Positions 22,761 through 35,935 of a stretch of DNA of 64,000 nt are shown piece by piece. The DNA is from Cytidiella melzeri. Lineage: Eukaryota; Basidiomycota; Agaricomycetes; Polyporales; Irpicaceae. The position numbers were made by a program, and so were the translations under genes. The stretch's first letter is position 1; each line of letters starts with the position of its first letter. The stretch lies in assembly GCA_022592445.1 (NCBI GenBank), contig JABYQR010000230.1:1-64000 (forward strand). The letters run 5' to 3'. The notes under the pieces were generated by a model. That model searched no databases. It was not told the DNA's origin and saw nothing but the letters and a program-made list of their open reading frames with translations.

Positions 22761-25700
22761 ATGGCGAGGAGAAAACGGCAGATGCTAGACGACTCTGAAT
22801 CGGATTCAGACGCGTCCGACGACGACTTCGACGACGGTTCTTTTGACCGAAACGATCCAGATGCCAAGGCAGAGCGGGAACTGTTCAAGAATCCGTACAA
22901 ACACAAGCGGAGAAAGAAGAACGGCAAGGAAGATGCTATCTATGGTATTTTTGGCAGCGAGGACGAGGAGGAGGAACTTGCTGACAAACGAGGTGGAAAG
23001 GGAGGTAAACGTAGTGATTGGGCGAAGGCTCCTGCGTTCGTATCTTCTGGAGAGAAGGTCGACTTAGACAAGACGGTGGATGTGGATGCAGCCATGGAAG
23101 ACGCATTGGAGAATTCGTCTGACAACGAGGGAGCAAATAGCGAAGAGGTTGACGGAGAGGGCAGTGAAGATGACGAGGACGAAGATGAGGATGAGGAGAG
23201 TGAGGATGCGGGGGAGGATGAGGATGAGGATGAGGTCCTATCTGCAAGAGTTGCCGAGGACGCGGAAGACTCTACTCCTCAATTCGGTGGCTCAGGGATT
23301 GGTGCCTCTAAAACAGGTACAAGCTTGTCAGGAGGAGGTATAGGCTCTTCGAAGTCGGGCATAGGTTCTTCAAAGTCGGGAATCGGTTCCTCGAGGCTGG
23401 GCGTAGGCACGTCAACCGGCGGGCTTGGCTTCGGCTCCTTGAAAGGCGGCATTGGCTCTTCGGGGCTTAGCAAAGGGGGTATAGGATCCTTCAAAGCAGC
23501 CTCAGTGGCCGACGGTGAAGAACGAAATACCTCTGGCTCTCCTTCCGTAACACCAGCACCACCTTCTGTTGCCATCGAAGACCTCGACCTACCATCATCA
23601 TTCGGAAAGAATACGCGCGCGCCCAGAGCCTTTGTGCGCGATGAGGGCTCGGGCAGCGGAAGTAGCACTCCGAAACCTGCCCCGTTATCTGCAGCTGAGC
23701 GTGCTCATTTCTCCAAGATTGGCGGCACATTTGGAGCCCGTATGCTAGAGAAGATGGGTTGGCAGGCGGGTATAGGGCTGGGCACAGCTGGCGAGGGTAT
23801 TGTTACGCCTGTCGAGAGCAAACTGCGTCCGAAGGGTATGGGATTAGCATTCAAAGGATTTAGGGAGAAGACAGAACAGTCGAAAGCGGAGGCACGGCGG
23901 CGTGGTGAGATTGTTAGCGACGACGAAACTGAGAGTCGCCCAAAGAAGGGACGCAAGCCCCGAGCTGAACAGAAGGAACGCTCGGACGTTTGGAAGAAGC
24001 CCAAGAAGATTAAGAAAAAGATAGAGCACAAGACCTATGAGCAGATAGTAGCTGAAGCGGGACACGACACCGTTCCAAACATTGGCCAAATCATCGATGC
24101 TACTGGTGCAAAAGTGTGTACAACTCGTTCCCATACTAGCATTATCGCTAATCTGTTCTCTTTAGCCTAGAGAAGTCGCATCATTGGCGGATGTCTCAAT
24201 GGCTTCATGGACGCCCTCTACAGATCCCTTGCGTTTACCGGAAATTCGGCATAATCTTCGTCTCATAACAGAAACGTGTAAAGGCGATTTGGATGGACTT
24301 GCGAAGGAAGCACGAACCTTGCAGGAAAGAGGGAGGTGGGTCCAGCAAGAGGACGCACGTCTTCGCAAGAAGGTGGAAGATGAGGCAAAGCGTACGTATT
24401 CCATGCTGTATGCTCAATTTGCCACGCTGACAATGCCTTGCAGTCATCGCTCGCTTGCAGCAAGTCCACCTTGTCGTCGATGACATCAATACACAGGCTA
24501 AGGAGGCATCAACATCATACGAGGCGACTCTAGAGCCATTTTCCGTCCATTTCGAGAAGCTCATCGGGTTGTATCCAGCCGAGTTTGAACGTTACAGGCT
24601 GGATGAGATCGTCGTGGCGGCTATTGCTCCGATAGTGAGTGTTCTCCCACAGATGAAGTTCTGGGTATGCTTACATTTTTCTTGCATCAGATGCGCCGCT
24701 TGCTCGCGCAATGGCAGCCTCTTGAAGACCCTTCTGCCTTCGCCTCAAGCTTCCGCTTGTGGAGACGTGCCTTGAAAATGGTGGAACAGGAGGAACAGCC
24801 AGCCTCACAAGTTCAAATGTACGGCTCAAGTACGACTGTGTCGTCTGTCGCTCCAATGTGCGCCATCTTCCCTCATGCTATGAGTACCCGTGCTGACATC
24901 TTCTCTAGCGACAAGCCTATGACTCCGTACGAGAGTCTCATCTGGAATGCGTGGTTACCAAAGGTACGATCATGCATCAACAATGATTGGTCACCAGACG
25001 ATCCTCAACCGGCAGTGCGCCTTTATGAAGCGTGGTCGAGATACATACCACCATTCGTCCGGGATAACTTTTTTGATCAGCTTGTTCTGCCCAAAGTACA
25101 TAAAGCAGTCAGCGATTGGAACCCGAGAAAACACAAGGTGCCATTACAGACGCTGGTATTCCCTTGGCTCCCATACGTAGGTTTGAGGATGGAAGATGTT
25201 CTTGGTGACACTCGTCGCAAGATGAAGAGTGTGCTCCGTAGCTGGACTGTGGCTGAGGGAGTGCCCAAAGACTTGTCGATCTGGAAAGAGGCTAGTCTCC
25301 ATTTTTACCACTAATATGATGTGTGCTAACGTGGTGGTCGCTAGATCTTCGACAGCGGAGAGTGGGACACCATGCTCCTCAAACACGTCGTGCCAAAGTT
25401 GGGTGCCAGAATTCGAGAAGATTTCCGTGTCAATCCTCGTCAGCAGGATATGGCTCCTCTCGCAGATGTTTTGCAGTGGGAAGCTCTTCTACGTCCATCG
25501 ATACTCTCCCAGATCCTCGAGACGGAATTTTTTTCAAAATGGTTGGACGTGCTGTACATCTGGCTCGTTCAGCCGAGTCCAAGTTTCGAGGAGGTTGCCC
25601 AATGGTACTCATTCTGGAAGCAATCATTCTCGGAGAATGTGCAGAATATGCCCGGAGTAGCGCGAGGCTTTACTCGCGGCCTGCAGCTCATGAACAAAGC

Positions 25701-26061
25701 TATCGAGCTAGGCCCACACGCTCCTACCCAATTACCTCGACCAGACACCAGCGGCCCGCCCTCTACAACAGTGGCATCTGGCCAAGGTGCTTCGAAGCCC
25801 CGTGTCATACCCGCTCGAACACAGGAGATTACCTTCCGGAGTATCGTGGAAGAGTATGCGTCCTCGCACAACCTACTATTCATGCCAACAGGCCGAGCAC
25901 ACGAGAAGTCAAGGATGCCGTTGTTCCGTGTCTCGCAGTCTGTGGACGGCAAAGGGGGTTTGTTGGTTTATATACAGGACGATGCCGTTTGGGCTCCGGA
26001 CGGCGATGATTATCGAGCGATTCCGCTGGAGAACATGGTTCTTCGTGCCATGAAAGTCTGA
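22761..26061 (+). CDS. TFIP11: G-patch splicing factor TFIP11/Spp382 (Ntr1)
   Basis: Activator of the DEAH helicase Prp43 that dismantles the post-splicing intron-lariat spliceosome. Start at ATG 22761 (MARRKRQMLDDSES). In order: an acidic N-terminus with the conserved patch around FKNPYKHKRRKKNGKEDAIYG; a long Asp/Glu tract (about residues 110-175); a run of GIGSSKS-type repeats (about residues 190-250); the G-patch (about residues 320-365: GARMLEKMGWQAGIGLG, then GIVTPVESKLRPKGMGL), which binds Prp43; a basic linker; and the C-terminal GCFC/TFIP11 helical domain (PYESLIWNAWLPKVR, NPRKHKVPLQTLVFPWLPY, FDSGEWDTMLLKHVVPKL, FSKWLDVLYIWL). Exons: 22761-24113, 24166-24391, 24444-24634, 24691-24818, 24909-25290 and 25345-26061. 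The last intron (25291-25344) closes in frame only with a GC donor (GAG|GCTAGT), with branch point CTAAC. Confidence 0.93.
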
Positions 26062-26576
26062 TACGGAATGTATGTGTATTGTATCATTATACTAGGAGTG
26101 CTGTGAATACGTTGATTTATTGATTGGTGTTTGACGTCAGAAAATCGACCGTGGCCACCATGGCTGGACGACTTCTGAGTTGCCGAGCTTCCTCTTGCTG
26201 CTTGAAAACAGACGCAGAACTGACATAGTACTGATATCACCAAGGCGAGTTCGAAACCTACTCCTAAGCCCATTGAGCACCTATTCCGAAGTGTGAGTTT
26301 CAAGTTGCAGTGCCTCTGCAGCCACAAATTGTTCGTAGTTACTCGGTTTGGTTCCGTCGCGTTTCGTAGAGAAAAGTTTGGCTTGAGCCTCACCACGATC
26401 AGCTAATTTGCACATATGGTGGCGTAGCCGCCTAATACCTCGTCAGGAGGCCGTTTCTCGACGAATATTTGGGTCCGCTGCCAGGGTCGACACGAGGCCA
26501 GAGCGATGAGCGATAAGTGCAAAGGATAAAAAGCACTTGTCCAGCTACTCTACCCTCCAAAAACCTGTCACCACCC
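26062..26576. other. Intergenic stretch
   Basis: 515 bases between two plus-strand genes: the 3' flank of TFIP11 and the presumed promoter of the aminotransferase. No other element is recognised. Confidence 0.5.
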
Positions 26577-28378
26577 ATGTCCCCAGCACTGCTCAGCACA
26601 GAAAACGCATCGGAAAAGGCCCAAGCACCCTTGAAGCCCTCGGCGATCTTGCATCGCACACCATGGAGGCTACCGATTGCGGCATCTGCTGAAGGGTCGT
26701 ATGTGACCCTTGAGGACGGTCGCAAGCTGTTTGATGCTGTGGGCGGAGCAGCAGTTGCATGCATTGGCAATGGCCATCCTGAGGTCGTGAAAGCGATCAA
26801 AGACCAGGTCGACAAGATATCTTGTACGTATTCTGTTTCGGTTTGGTCTGGTGGGAATCGCATTGACCAAAACCCTTGCACAGATGTGTACAACATGCAA
26901 TTGTCGAACCAACCTGCAGAGGAGCTGGCAAATGTCCTCGTCAATTCAGGAGATGGGGCTTTTGAGAAATGTTTCTTCGTCTCAGGAGGTGCGCACCGTA
27001 TTGGCATTGTCTCGAACACCCAGGTACTCAGGCGACACAGGTTCCGAGGCTATGGAAGGCGTGCTCAAACTCGCTCGCCAAGTAAGTCGGGTCTCCTGCT
27101 TTGTCAAACAATGTTTTGCTGAAGCTTTTCATAACTAGTATTTCTTCGAGACAAATCAGCCACAGCGACGGAACTTTATCGCGAGACACCTATCATTCCA
27201 TGGGAACACCCTCGGAACACTGTCACTCGCATCTCACGCTGCCCGCCGTGCACCTTACGAGGCTGTCCTGAATCACGAGAACTTCCACCACGTCTCTCCG
27301 GCGTACGCAAAGCGGTTCAAGAAGGCAGAGGAAACCGAAGAGCAATATGTTGAGCGGCTGCGTCAGGAGCTTGATGACAAGTTCCAGGCACTTGGGCCTG
27401 ACACCGTCATTGGCTGTAAGTATCAGTCTCTTCATACACCGACGGTCCATTTGACTGAATACCTTGTAGTTGTCGCTGAAACTGTCGTTGGCGCAACAAC
27501 GGGCGTTGTACCACCACCAAAAGGTTACTTCAAGGCGATGAAGTCGGTATGCGACAAATATGGCGCTCTGTTCATCCTCGACGAAGTCATGAGTGGCATG
27601 GGTCGTAAGTTGTTGTGTCAATGTCACGTTGGATTTGAGTAACAGTGTCGGTAGGTCTTGGGACCACGCACGCTTGGGAGACGTTTGCAGACGGGGTTGC
27701 CCCAGCATTGCAAGCTGTAGCTAAAGGCCTAGGCGGAGGGTGCGTATATCTGATTCGAACAACCAGGCTTTCATTCACACCCGTTCGTAGTTACGCATCT
27801 ATTGGCGCCATCTTGATTTCGAAGAAGATATCAGATGGCATAAGGGATAGTTCTGGGATACTGAAGCACGGTCATACCTACCAGGTGAGTTGAGATCTCT
27901 GTAATTGGGTACGTCGTCTGAGACACCGTTGCAGGCCCACCCGCTCGCTTGCGCGGCTTCCTTGGCAGTACAGAAAGTCATAGCTCAGGAAAATCTCCTC
28001 GAGAACTCTCGTGTGCAGGGTGCATACTTGGCCACGCTACTGCGCGAAAAGCTGCTCGGTCCCAACTGCGTCGCGGCACCTTACACCTTCGATATCCGTG
28101 GCGCAGGTTGCTGGTGGGGTATCGAGTTCGACTTTGACAGTCCTAATGCGCGCAAGGTTGACTTTAAGGGACAGCCGTTTGCCATAGCCGTGCAGCAACG
28201 TGCCTTGGACAAGGGTCTTATTATCATGGGAATGGCAGGAACCGCCAGTCTGGATGGTAGTAAGGGAGACGCTATATTGCTGGCGCCGGCATACAATATT
28301 ACAAAGGAGCAGGTAGAGTATATTGTTGACGTGTTTGTTGACACGGTGGAGGAGGTTTTGCAAGAGAGTTTTGTGTAG
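26577..28378 (+). CDS. Class-III PLP-dependent aminotransferase
   Basis: Pyridoxal-phosphate enzyme of the omega-aminotransferase family (4-aminobutyrate/ornithine-type fold); the substrate is not predictable from sequence. Start ATG 26577. Visible family blocks, over several exons: YVTLEDGRKLFDAVGGAAV; GNGHPEVVKAIKDQ; the cofactor-phosphate turn SGG|SEAMEGVLKLARQ (spliced across an intron); FIARHLSFHGNTLGTLSLA (PLP-stacking region); the Asp of FILDEVMSGMG, which holds the pyridine nitrogen; and AVAKGLGGG, whose Lys (codon 27723-27725) forms the internal aldimine. The C-terminal domain includes HPLACAASLAVQ, FDIRGAGCWWGIEF and DAILLAPAYNITKEQVEYI. All key residues are present. It resembles the broadly conserved, poorly characterised fungal aminotransferases of this class more than GABA transaminase itself. 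Confidence 0.88.
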
Positions 28379-28943
28379 AGCAGATTTATGTCTCATAGAT
28401 GGAGTACATAGCGTAATCCGCTGCTGTAGTCAAAATAGAACACCATCTTTTTTTTGAATCAATATTATTAAACGTCGGCGGAGCCAGGGACGATACAAAG
28501 ACTAGGACTATACACATAGTAAGCTACGCGTAACAGGAAGACATAGAGTCAAGACGCGCGATTCGCGCAGAGGGAGTACGAAATAGAACACCATCACCTG
28601 CATCATTAATGATGCTGTCGTGTGAAACTTGCAGATGGATGGGTCATAAAGTTTATCTGGCTCGAGTAAGCTAGGGATGTTTCAAAAGGTCAAATCCAGA
28701 GAAGTCAGTAACACGGAGATGAGTACTCGCTGAACACACGCCTCAAGTGCGTTCCAAGTTTGTCTATCTAATCCGTATGGCCACGGCGGAGTTCGAGTAC
28801 AATGGTTGAGAGTTTAAGCGGAGATTTAAATGGACTAGGTATGGGCGACTGCACACGAAATCCCCTTACCATCGACCACCAGCTGCTTATACTTCCGTAC
28901 CGTTTACTATCCCAAGGGATCGATGGCTGGCTGTATACACTAA
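28379..28943. other. Intergenic stretch
   Basis: 565 bases between two plus-strand genes. A weakly tRNA-like stretch near 28795-28870 was examined and rejected. Otherwise this is presumably the UFD4 promoter. Confidence 0.45.
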
Positions 28944-31900
28944 ATGGACTCTACCCAACAGCAAGAAGCGACGTCGCATCTAGCAGAGCCATCTAGTTCA
29001 ACAGCCAATTCAGAAACCAAGGTATTACGCTCCAGTGCAAGGGTGAAGGCCGCAAAGGAGAAGGAACGCGCATCAGCTGACCAGCAGCCCTCTGTATCGT
29101 CCTCATCGTCCAAACGTTTCCGCGACACCGCCACAGCCAAGGGCAAGGGTAAAGAAGTAGACGAGCCCAACAGGGCTACCAAGAAGTGCGCCTATTCTCA
29201 TCATCCATCCTTTCTGTAACACAGCCGACTCTGATCTTACCACACTGATACTGTTAGAGCTCGCCGGACTACTTATCCTATCGCTACTCCTCTCACCATT
29301 ATTGAACCACCAAAAGACTTGAAAGGGAAGAAACGCGCGGCACCAGAAGGTAGTTCAGAAGACGAGACCACTGCTGCATCTGTCTCAGCTCCCGTGAAAC
29401 GTACCAGAACCACCTCAGCTTACTCCTTGCGATCGCGCACAGAGGCCACCTCATCCAACGATATGCCGAAGAAATCAAGGTGAGGCTTGCTGTATGCTCA
29501 GCGAATGACTAAGCCAACTTTCGCACAGGTCCAGTCTTGGTAAGGGCAAGGCGATTGCGGCGAAATCTAAGACGACCGCAGCTTCTATACCGAGCAGTTC
29601 GAGAGCAGATGACGAAGACGTTGAGATGTATGATGCTGATTTCGTGCCCGAGCAAGAGCATAAGGAGGATGAGAAGCATGACGAAGACGAAGATGAACAC
29701 GAACATGAATTGCGCCACGAAGACCATGGGGACGACGCACACAGCGAGGATGAAGACGACGATGACGGTGCAGACGGAGATGGAGGATTGCATGACCATG
29801 ATCATGGAGGCGGATTAGAGGGAGGGCCACTGTCGCTGTTTGGTGACTTCCGCCACATTGGATCGTTCATGATGGGCCTATCAACAAGGCTGAAGACTAT
29901 GCTCAATAACATCAAGCGTACTGCTGACCCAACCACGAGGCTTGTGACTCTGCAGGAACTATCGGAGTTACTTAGCATCAGCACAGAAGACACTCTGGCC
30001 GGAGCGTTCCAGGTGGAGTCCTTCGTCCGCGAGCTTGTCAGGATTCTAGGAGGTACTGGCAATGATCCCGAAGATGGTGGAGATGACGAAGACCAAGAGC
30101 AGGACGAAGATGCCGCATTGGCCGCAGCTCTCGCAATGAGCTCCGGCGGCACCTATCAGGGTGACGAGAACCTCGAAGCCCAAGTGCTTGCATGCAGGTG
30201 TCTTGCTAACTTGATGGAAGCGCTTCCTGGCGTCGCCCACACTGTGGTGTATCATGGCGCGATACCGGTCTTGTGCAGCAAACTCATCGAAATCTCTTAC
30301 ATAGATTTGGCGGAGCAGACACTGAGTGTAAGTGAATTTTGTCTGAATTGTTAGGCGGTCTCATGTATGCCTCTTTCAGACTTTGGAGAAGATATCAGAA
30401 GAGTTTCCGAGTTCCATCGTGCGCGAAGGTGGTTTGGCTGCCTTACTGAATTATCTCGACTTCTTTTCCATCGCTGTGCAGCGAACAGCACTCCAAGCGG
30501 CGTCCAACTGCTGCCGCAACGTATCTGCTGAACATCTTCCCATGATTCGTAACGTGTGGCCCATCATCAGGAACTGCCTTGGCTACGCGGACCAACGCTT
30601 GGTTGAATATGCCTGCTTGTGCGTCATTCGCGTGGTGGAGTCGTACTATCGATCCTCTCCTGAGAGCTTGGAGGCATTAGTCGACGCGGACCTCATCAAG
30701 GCGGTGAATAACCTCCTGCTCCCTGCAGGTGGATCACCGCTCATAGCCACGAATACGTTCACGCTTCTACTTCGCGCTCTCGCTACTTCCGCGAGAGTAA
30801 GTTCAAAGATCACGCTCGTTCTTCTTGAGGCAGGCATAGTGGACACATTATACCAAATTCTGACAGGTGTCCTTCCTCCCTCGTCAGGCGGGACTGAGGA
30901 GCAGGGCGATGCTAGCGGTGGACAAGGCCTTGGAGGAGGTGTTGCAGATATGACAGTCATGGAGAATCTGGCGCATCGTCCGAAAGAGCAGATCGAGGAA
31001 GCGTTGAGCCTTGTCTCAGAGCTGATGCCTCCTTTGCCGAAAGGTATGTCAAGCCACGGACAATTGGCAGTGTATTCTCATCTAACATTCCTTGTTCAGA
31101 TGGCGTATTCGATCACAAGCTGTATACTGAGAAGGCTTTCAACCGCATGATCAAGGCTAAAGCTAAAGCAGAACGCGCCGCAGCTCGGCAGACTGTGGCG
31201 ACCGCTATGGGCATCGCTATGCCACAGCAACCTTCTACTGTTGCGGGGAGTTCGACTCCAGCAGATGATAGCCCAGCTCCTGAGCCCGCGCCTGACCATC
31301 AGCAAGCGATGGCGGAAGGCGACGATGCACCCCATGTTGTACCGCCGAAGGAGCCTGTGCTAGACCGAACGGAATTGCTACGCTCAAAGCCGGAGGTTGT
31401 CGGGAGATATATGCAACTTATGGTCCCTATCCTGGTCGATGTTTACGCAGCCAGCGTTGTCGCGCCGATTCGCTTGAAGACTTTAAACGGCTTGTTGAAA
31501 GCGATCAGTTTCTTGGATGCCGACGAGTTGCGTCGCGTCTTTACGGTATGTATTGATTCTTACAACGAGTCGTGTTTTATCTGGCTGAGTGATATTCTAG
31601 TTTGTGCCAGTTGCTAGCTTCGCCTCCTCTATCTTGTCCGCAAAGGACTATCCTTCCTTGGTCATCGCGGCACTCCAACTTGTCGAGCTTCTGTTGAACA
31701 AACTGCCGCTCGAATACAAGCCTGCCTTCCGTCGCGAAGGCGTTGTTCATGAACTAGAGACACTTTCCACTCGGACCCTTGTTGCTTCGAAGAGTAAAGA
31801 GAAGGACAAGGAGAAAGATGGCCCGGAAAATGTTACCCCCTTGGAAGGCGCTTTACCACCAAATGTGCCTCCTCCTCACGCCATTGTCCCTATTCCTGGT

Positions 31901-34900
31901 TACAAGAAATTGTCGTCTCTTGCAATGGAGCCGGACGACGCTATCACCTTGCGAGCTCGTGTCATCAAATTCAAGCATCTGACCAGCGAAGACCCGGACG
32001 AGAGCGACGACCTCTCCAAGACTCTTCATCGTCTTGTTACATCCATTTCAACCAAAGACGTCGCAGAGCAGGATCTTATGCCTGCCCTTGTCGAACTTGC
32101 CAGTTTGTTTGCCTCTCCTCACACGTCTGTGTCCAGCTTTGAGCTGCTACAAAGTGGTGTTGTCGATGGTTTGTTACACTTTATCACGGATTCTGATCGC
32201 ACAGGTGAGAACTAAGCGCTAACTCTGAGCAAATGCGGTTACTGACTGTACACAGTCTCTCTCGCACGGCGTCGTGAGATTTTCTTCGATGCTTTCACAG
32301 CTCGCAAAGTGAAAGCTGTCAGTGGTGGGCAAACTCCCCTTGCCGTTTTTGTGAAGAAGCTGCAGGAAAGCTTGACGAGGATGGAGTCTTTCGAAGTGGT
32401 GACAGTAGCGCAAAGCATTGACGGTATGGGATATGAATGCCTTTAACCTTCTCATTGACTCACTTTGACTCTACAGAAACCAAACGCAGCTCGCCCTCTC
32501 TGTTAGCACGGCAGCTCCGGTTGCGATTGATTGCGGCTGAAGACTCGGACGTTCCCAAGAATCTAAGCAATATCATTGTCTCTATCCATGCCATCGCCAC
32601 CTTCCAAGCCCTTCATGACTACCTTCGTCCCAGAGTTGCCGGTCTCATGTCCAGAGGCTCGAGGCTTTCCAGCATGCTGGCTGCTCTAGCTGCTTCAGGA
32701 GCCGCTGCCAGCTCTTCGTCTGGTGGCTTCCCTGAGTTTCCCAAGCTACCCGCTCAGGAGTCTGGTAGCGCTGCTACTCAGAGTGTGAGTCGTCGACGCA
32801 GTCAACGTTTGCAAGAGAAGAAGTCTGGATCTCTCAGCGATCCTGCCACCACGAACGCCGACGCTGAGGACGATAACGGCAGTGCAGCTTTGGCTGTGGC
32901 GGGTTCATCATCGGAAAGCGTTCCGGATCAAATGCCCAAGGAGGCTACCAGTGATACTGTGGTGAACGACGACGACTTTGCCGCTGAATTCTCGGACGAT
33001 GATGTAGATTTCGATGCCGAAGTACGTCTTGAACCGCTATGTTCAGCTTACCTCCTGACATTCCTTAGGTCATTGACGATGAAGCCGATGCTGATGAAGG
33101 CATCCCGGAGAAGACCGTAACTGTGTCTGTAGGAGAAGGTGAGGGGGAGTGCTTCATATTGATAAACAATTTGCTAATGATGGTTGTAGACGGCTCGAAG
33201 GTCGTTGCACAAACGCCAGACGGCACACGTGTTGCGACTCCGAACCCTGCGAAAATACCATCGTCATCATCGCCAGCGATCGCACGGGGGTTTGGTCTCC
33301 CACGCCCGTCGTCATATGCGGCAGCCTTGAAGACAAAACCTAGCGATTGGCATATTGAATTCTCCATGGACGACCACAAATTGCCCCTCGATCTCACTAT
33401 TTACGGTGCCATCCATCAACAAGAAGCCAGGAAGAAGGCCACACAGGTCATCCCTCCAGGTATGATTTGGCAAGGCGTGTATAACGTGAAGTTCCGCAAG
33501 GTGCCCGGTCCTTACCCTCCCGCGGAAAGTATGTACAGGTCGTTCTCAAAGTTAACTGTATGCTCATTGTATTTAGGTCGTGCTGACGATGCATCCTTGA
33601 GGAGTAAATCGCCTTCGCCATCCCTTTCCTCACTACCGGAAGACTCTCCGCATGCGAAGATTTTACGCCTTCTTCGTGTTCTACACAAGCTGAACGCCGC
33701 TGAATCAGAAAGGATTGTGGCCCACGGGTCAAACCGTGCCCTACCAGAGGCGGCGTTTGTCAACAACAAACTGACAGCGAAGCTGACTCGCCAACTAGAG
33801 GAGCCAATGATAGTAGCAAGGTGAGCATATTCATAGTGTCATCATGGCTGGCTCTGACGGTAGTCCTTCAGTTCGTGCCTACCCGATTGGGCCCTCGACC
33901 TTCCCCAACACTTCCCCTTCCTCTTCCCGTTCGCCACGCGCTACAACTTCCTTCAATCGACATCATTCGGCTATGCGAGGCTCATCTTGAAATGGCAAAG
34001 TCAACAGGCTCGGGGTCAGGACAGCAACTCTCGACGGGACGAAGGCGTAGGTTTCTTGGGCCGTTTACAGCGACAGAAAGTTCGCATCTCTCGCAAGCAC
34101 ATCCTTGAATCTGCGGTGAAGGTCTTTGAGTTGTATGGATCTTCGTCTTCTATTCTCGAAGTAGAGTATTTCGAGGAGGTCGGCACTGGACTCGGGCCCA
34201 CGTTGGAATTCTACTCTTTAGTGTCGAAGGAGTTTGCTCGGCGCGACTTGAAGATATGGCGGGACGCAGACGCCACCCATCCAGGTCCTTACGTCCATCA
34301 TCCCCTCGGATTGTTCCCATCGCCCATTGCTCCTGAAGATTTAACGCGTGATGGAGGACAGTGCGTAACATGTTTTATTTCTAATTTGACTTACAGTCTC
34401 ATATTCTGTTATTTTGTCTTCAGGAAGCGCACGCACATCTTCAGAGTCATTGGACAGTTCGTTGCGAAGGCTATGCTTGACTCTCGCATAATAGACTTGC
34501 ACGTGAACAAGATTTTCTTGAAACTCATTCTGGGAGACTCTGTCCCGTTGACTATAGATAACTTGAAGGTATTGTCATTTCACTTGGCGGCAGTCAATTA
34601 TGAGTCTTACGCCTGGTGGCGTATAGCGGGTGGACGCTGAGCTTGCAGAATCATTGCTCAAACTTCGGAACATGGCCTCGAATAGCGGTCAAAGCGAGAA
34701 GGTGAGAATTTATACACAGTAATGTCAGCGGTGTTTTAAAGTTGGACTGGACCTAGATGAGACGCAAACTTGGAATGGCCACTATCGAGGATTTAGCTTT
34801 GGATTTCACTGTCCCCGGATATGATATAGAATTGCGGGTACGTTTGCTTTAATGTTTTCGAAGAACAGGTTCTTACCAGGTTCCACAGCCGGGAGGACGC

Positions 34901-35552
34901 GACCTGGCTGTTACGTCAGAGAACGTCGAGGAATACATCAGCGAGGTGCTGGACTCCATCTTTGGGAAAGGGGCCCAATTGCAGGCGAAAGCCTTCCGCG
35001 ACGGCTTCTCCAAAGTCTTCCCTCTCGCTGATTTGCAAGCGTTCACCGCGGATGAACTTGTGATGCTGTTTGGTAATTCTGACGAAGACTGGAGTTTAGA
35101 GAGTGAGTTTTTGATGTCGCGCGCTGCAAACAAATTGACTGACACTTGCGTAGCTTTGTCCGAGGTCATCAAGGCTGACCACGGATTCAATGTTGAGAGT
35201 CGTGCAATTCGCGACCTTCTTGATATCATATCAGAATACGATGCGACTACGCGCCGCAACTTCCTCCAGTTCATCACGGGCAGCCCCAAATTGCCAATCG
35301 GAGGTTCGTGCAGAGTCGCTGGTTTCGTCTTCGGCATACTCATCACTGTTCTTAGGATTCCGTGGTCTCAATCCTCAATTTACTGTGGTCCGCAAACCGC
35401 ATGAGCCCCCGCTCACTGCCGATGATTATCTTCCTAGCGTCATGACGTGCGTCAACTACTTGAAGATTCCGGAGTATTCGAGCAAGGCTGTCATGAAGGA
35501 GAAGTTGCTGGTTGCCATGAAGGAGGGTGTCGGTAGTTTCCATTTGTCGTAA
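28944..35552 (+). CDS. UFD4: HECT E3 ubiquitin ligase UFD4/TRIP12
   Basis: Large HECT-type ligase of the ubiquitin-fusion-degradation pathway, which also extends N-degron substrate chains. The N-terminus (from ATG 28944) is Ser/Thr/Lys-rich and disordered. A strongly acidic Asp/Glu/His tract lies at about 29620-29820. Next is the armadillo-like region of the family (from [20 protein letters not shown], with [19 protein letters not shown] and [12 protein letters not shown], about 29830-31100), a long helical middle, and Ser-rich acidic linkers near 32.8-33.1 kb. The C-terminal HECT domain spans about 34.08-35.55 kb: [55 protein letters not shown], and [15 protein letters not shown], which holds the catalytic Cys (codon 35448-35450). 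It ends [12 protein letters not shown], with the C-terminal Phe that HECT ligases need. About a dozen short introns separate the exons, and no break in frame is apparent. The length is typical of the family. Confidence 0.93.
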
Positions 35553-35935
35553 ACTCATTAGCAGCGCATCAACCCACATTGTACTTTATCATCTCATCGC
35601 CGTACTGTGCTACCGTTCATTGTCATCACAATTGTGTCCACTAGAACATCAAGTCTCGTCAATAATAATGGTGTTATACGCATCCCTGAACTGCATTGAG
35701 GTACTGCTAGTTGTTGGTTGCAGTACTAGAACTATATGAGTCTTATGAGATCTATATGCTCAACACGTGCTTGAGCATACACGCTCATGGCAAAGGATCA
35801 GGCAGAGTATGAAATCCTCGTGTTTGACTCGCAACATACCAGTGGAGATGGCCTCATGTCCGCGACGTTCACTGGCAAGACGGGGCCACTGAAGGCCACT
35901 CGCTTTTGCTACTACATGCCCCAGCTCTCTCAAGC
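35553..35935. other. Intergenic stretch
   Basis: 383 bases: UFD4 3' flank and promoter of the DUF1996 gene. No other element is seen. Confidence 0.5.

Noticed and set aside
26235..26290. AGTTCGAAACC resembling a tRNA B box
   Set aside because: No stems form around it on either strand.
28790..28870. tRNA-like sequence (TGGTTGAGAGTTTAAGCGG ... ACACGAAATCCCC)
   Set aside because: It recalls a class-II tRNA, but neither the acceptor nor the T arm closes and the B box is poor; at most a remnant.
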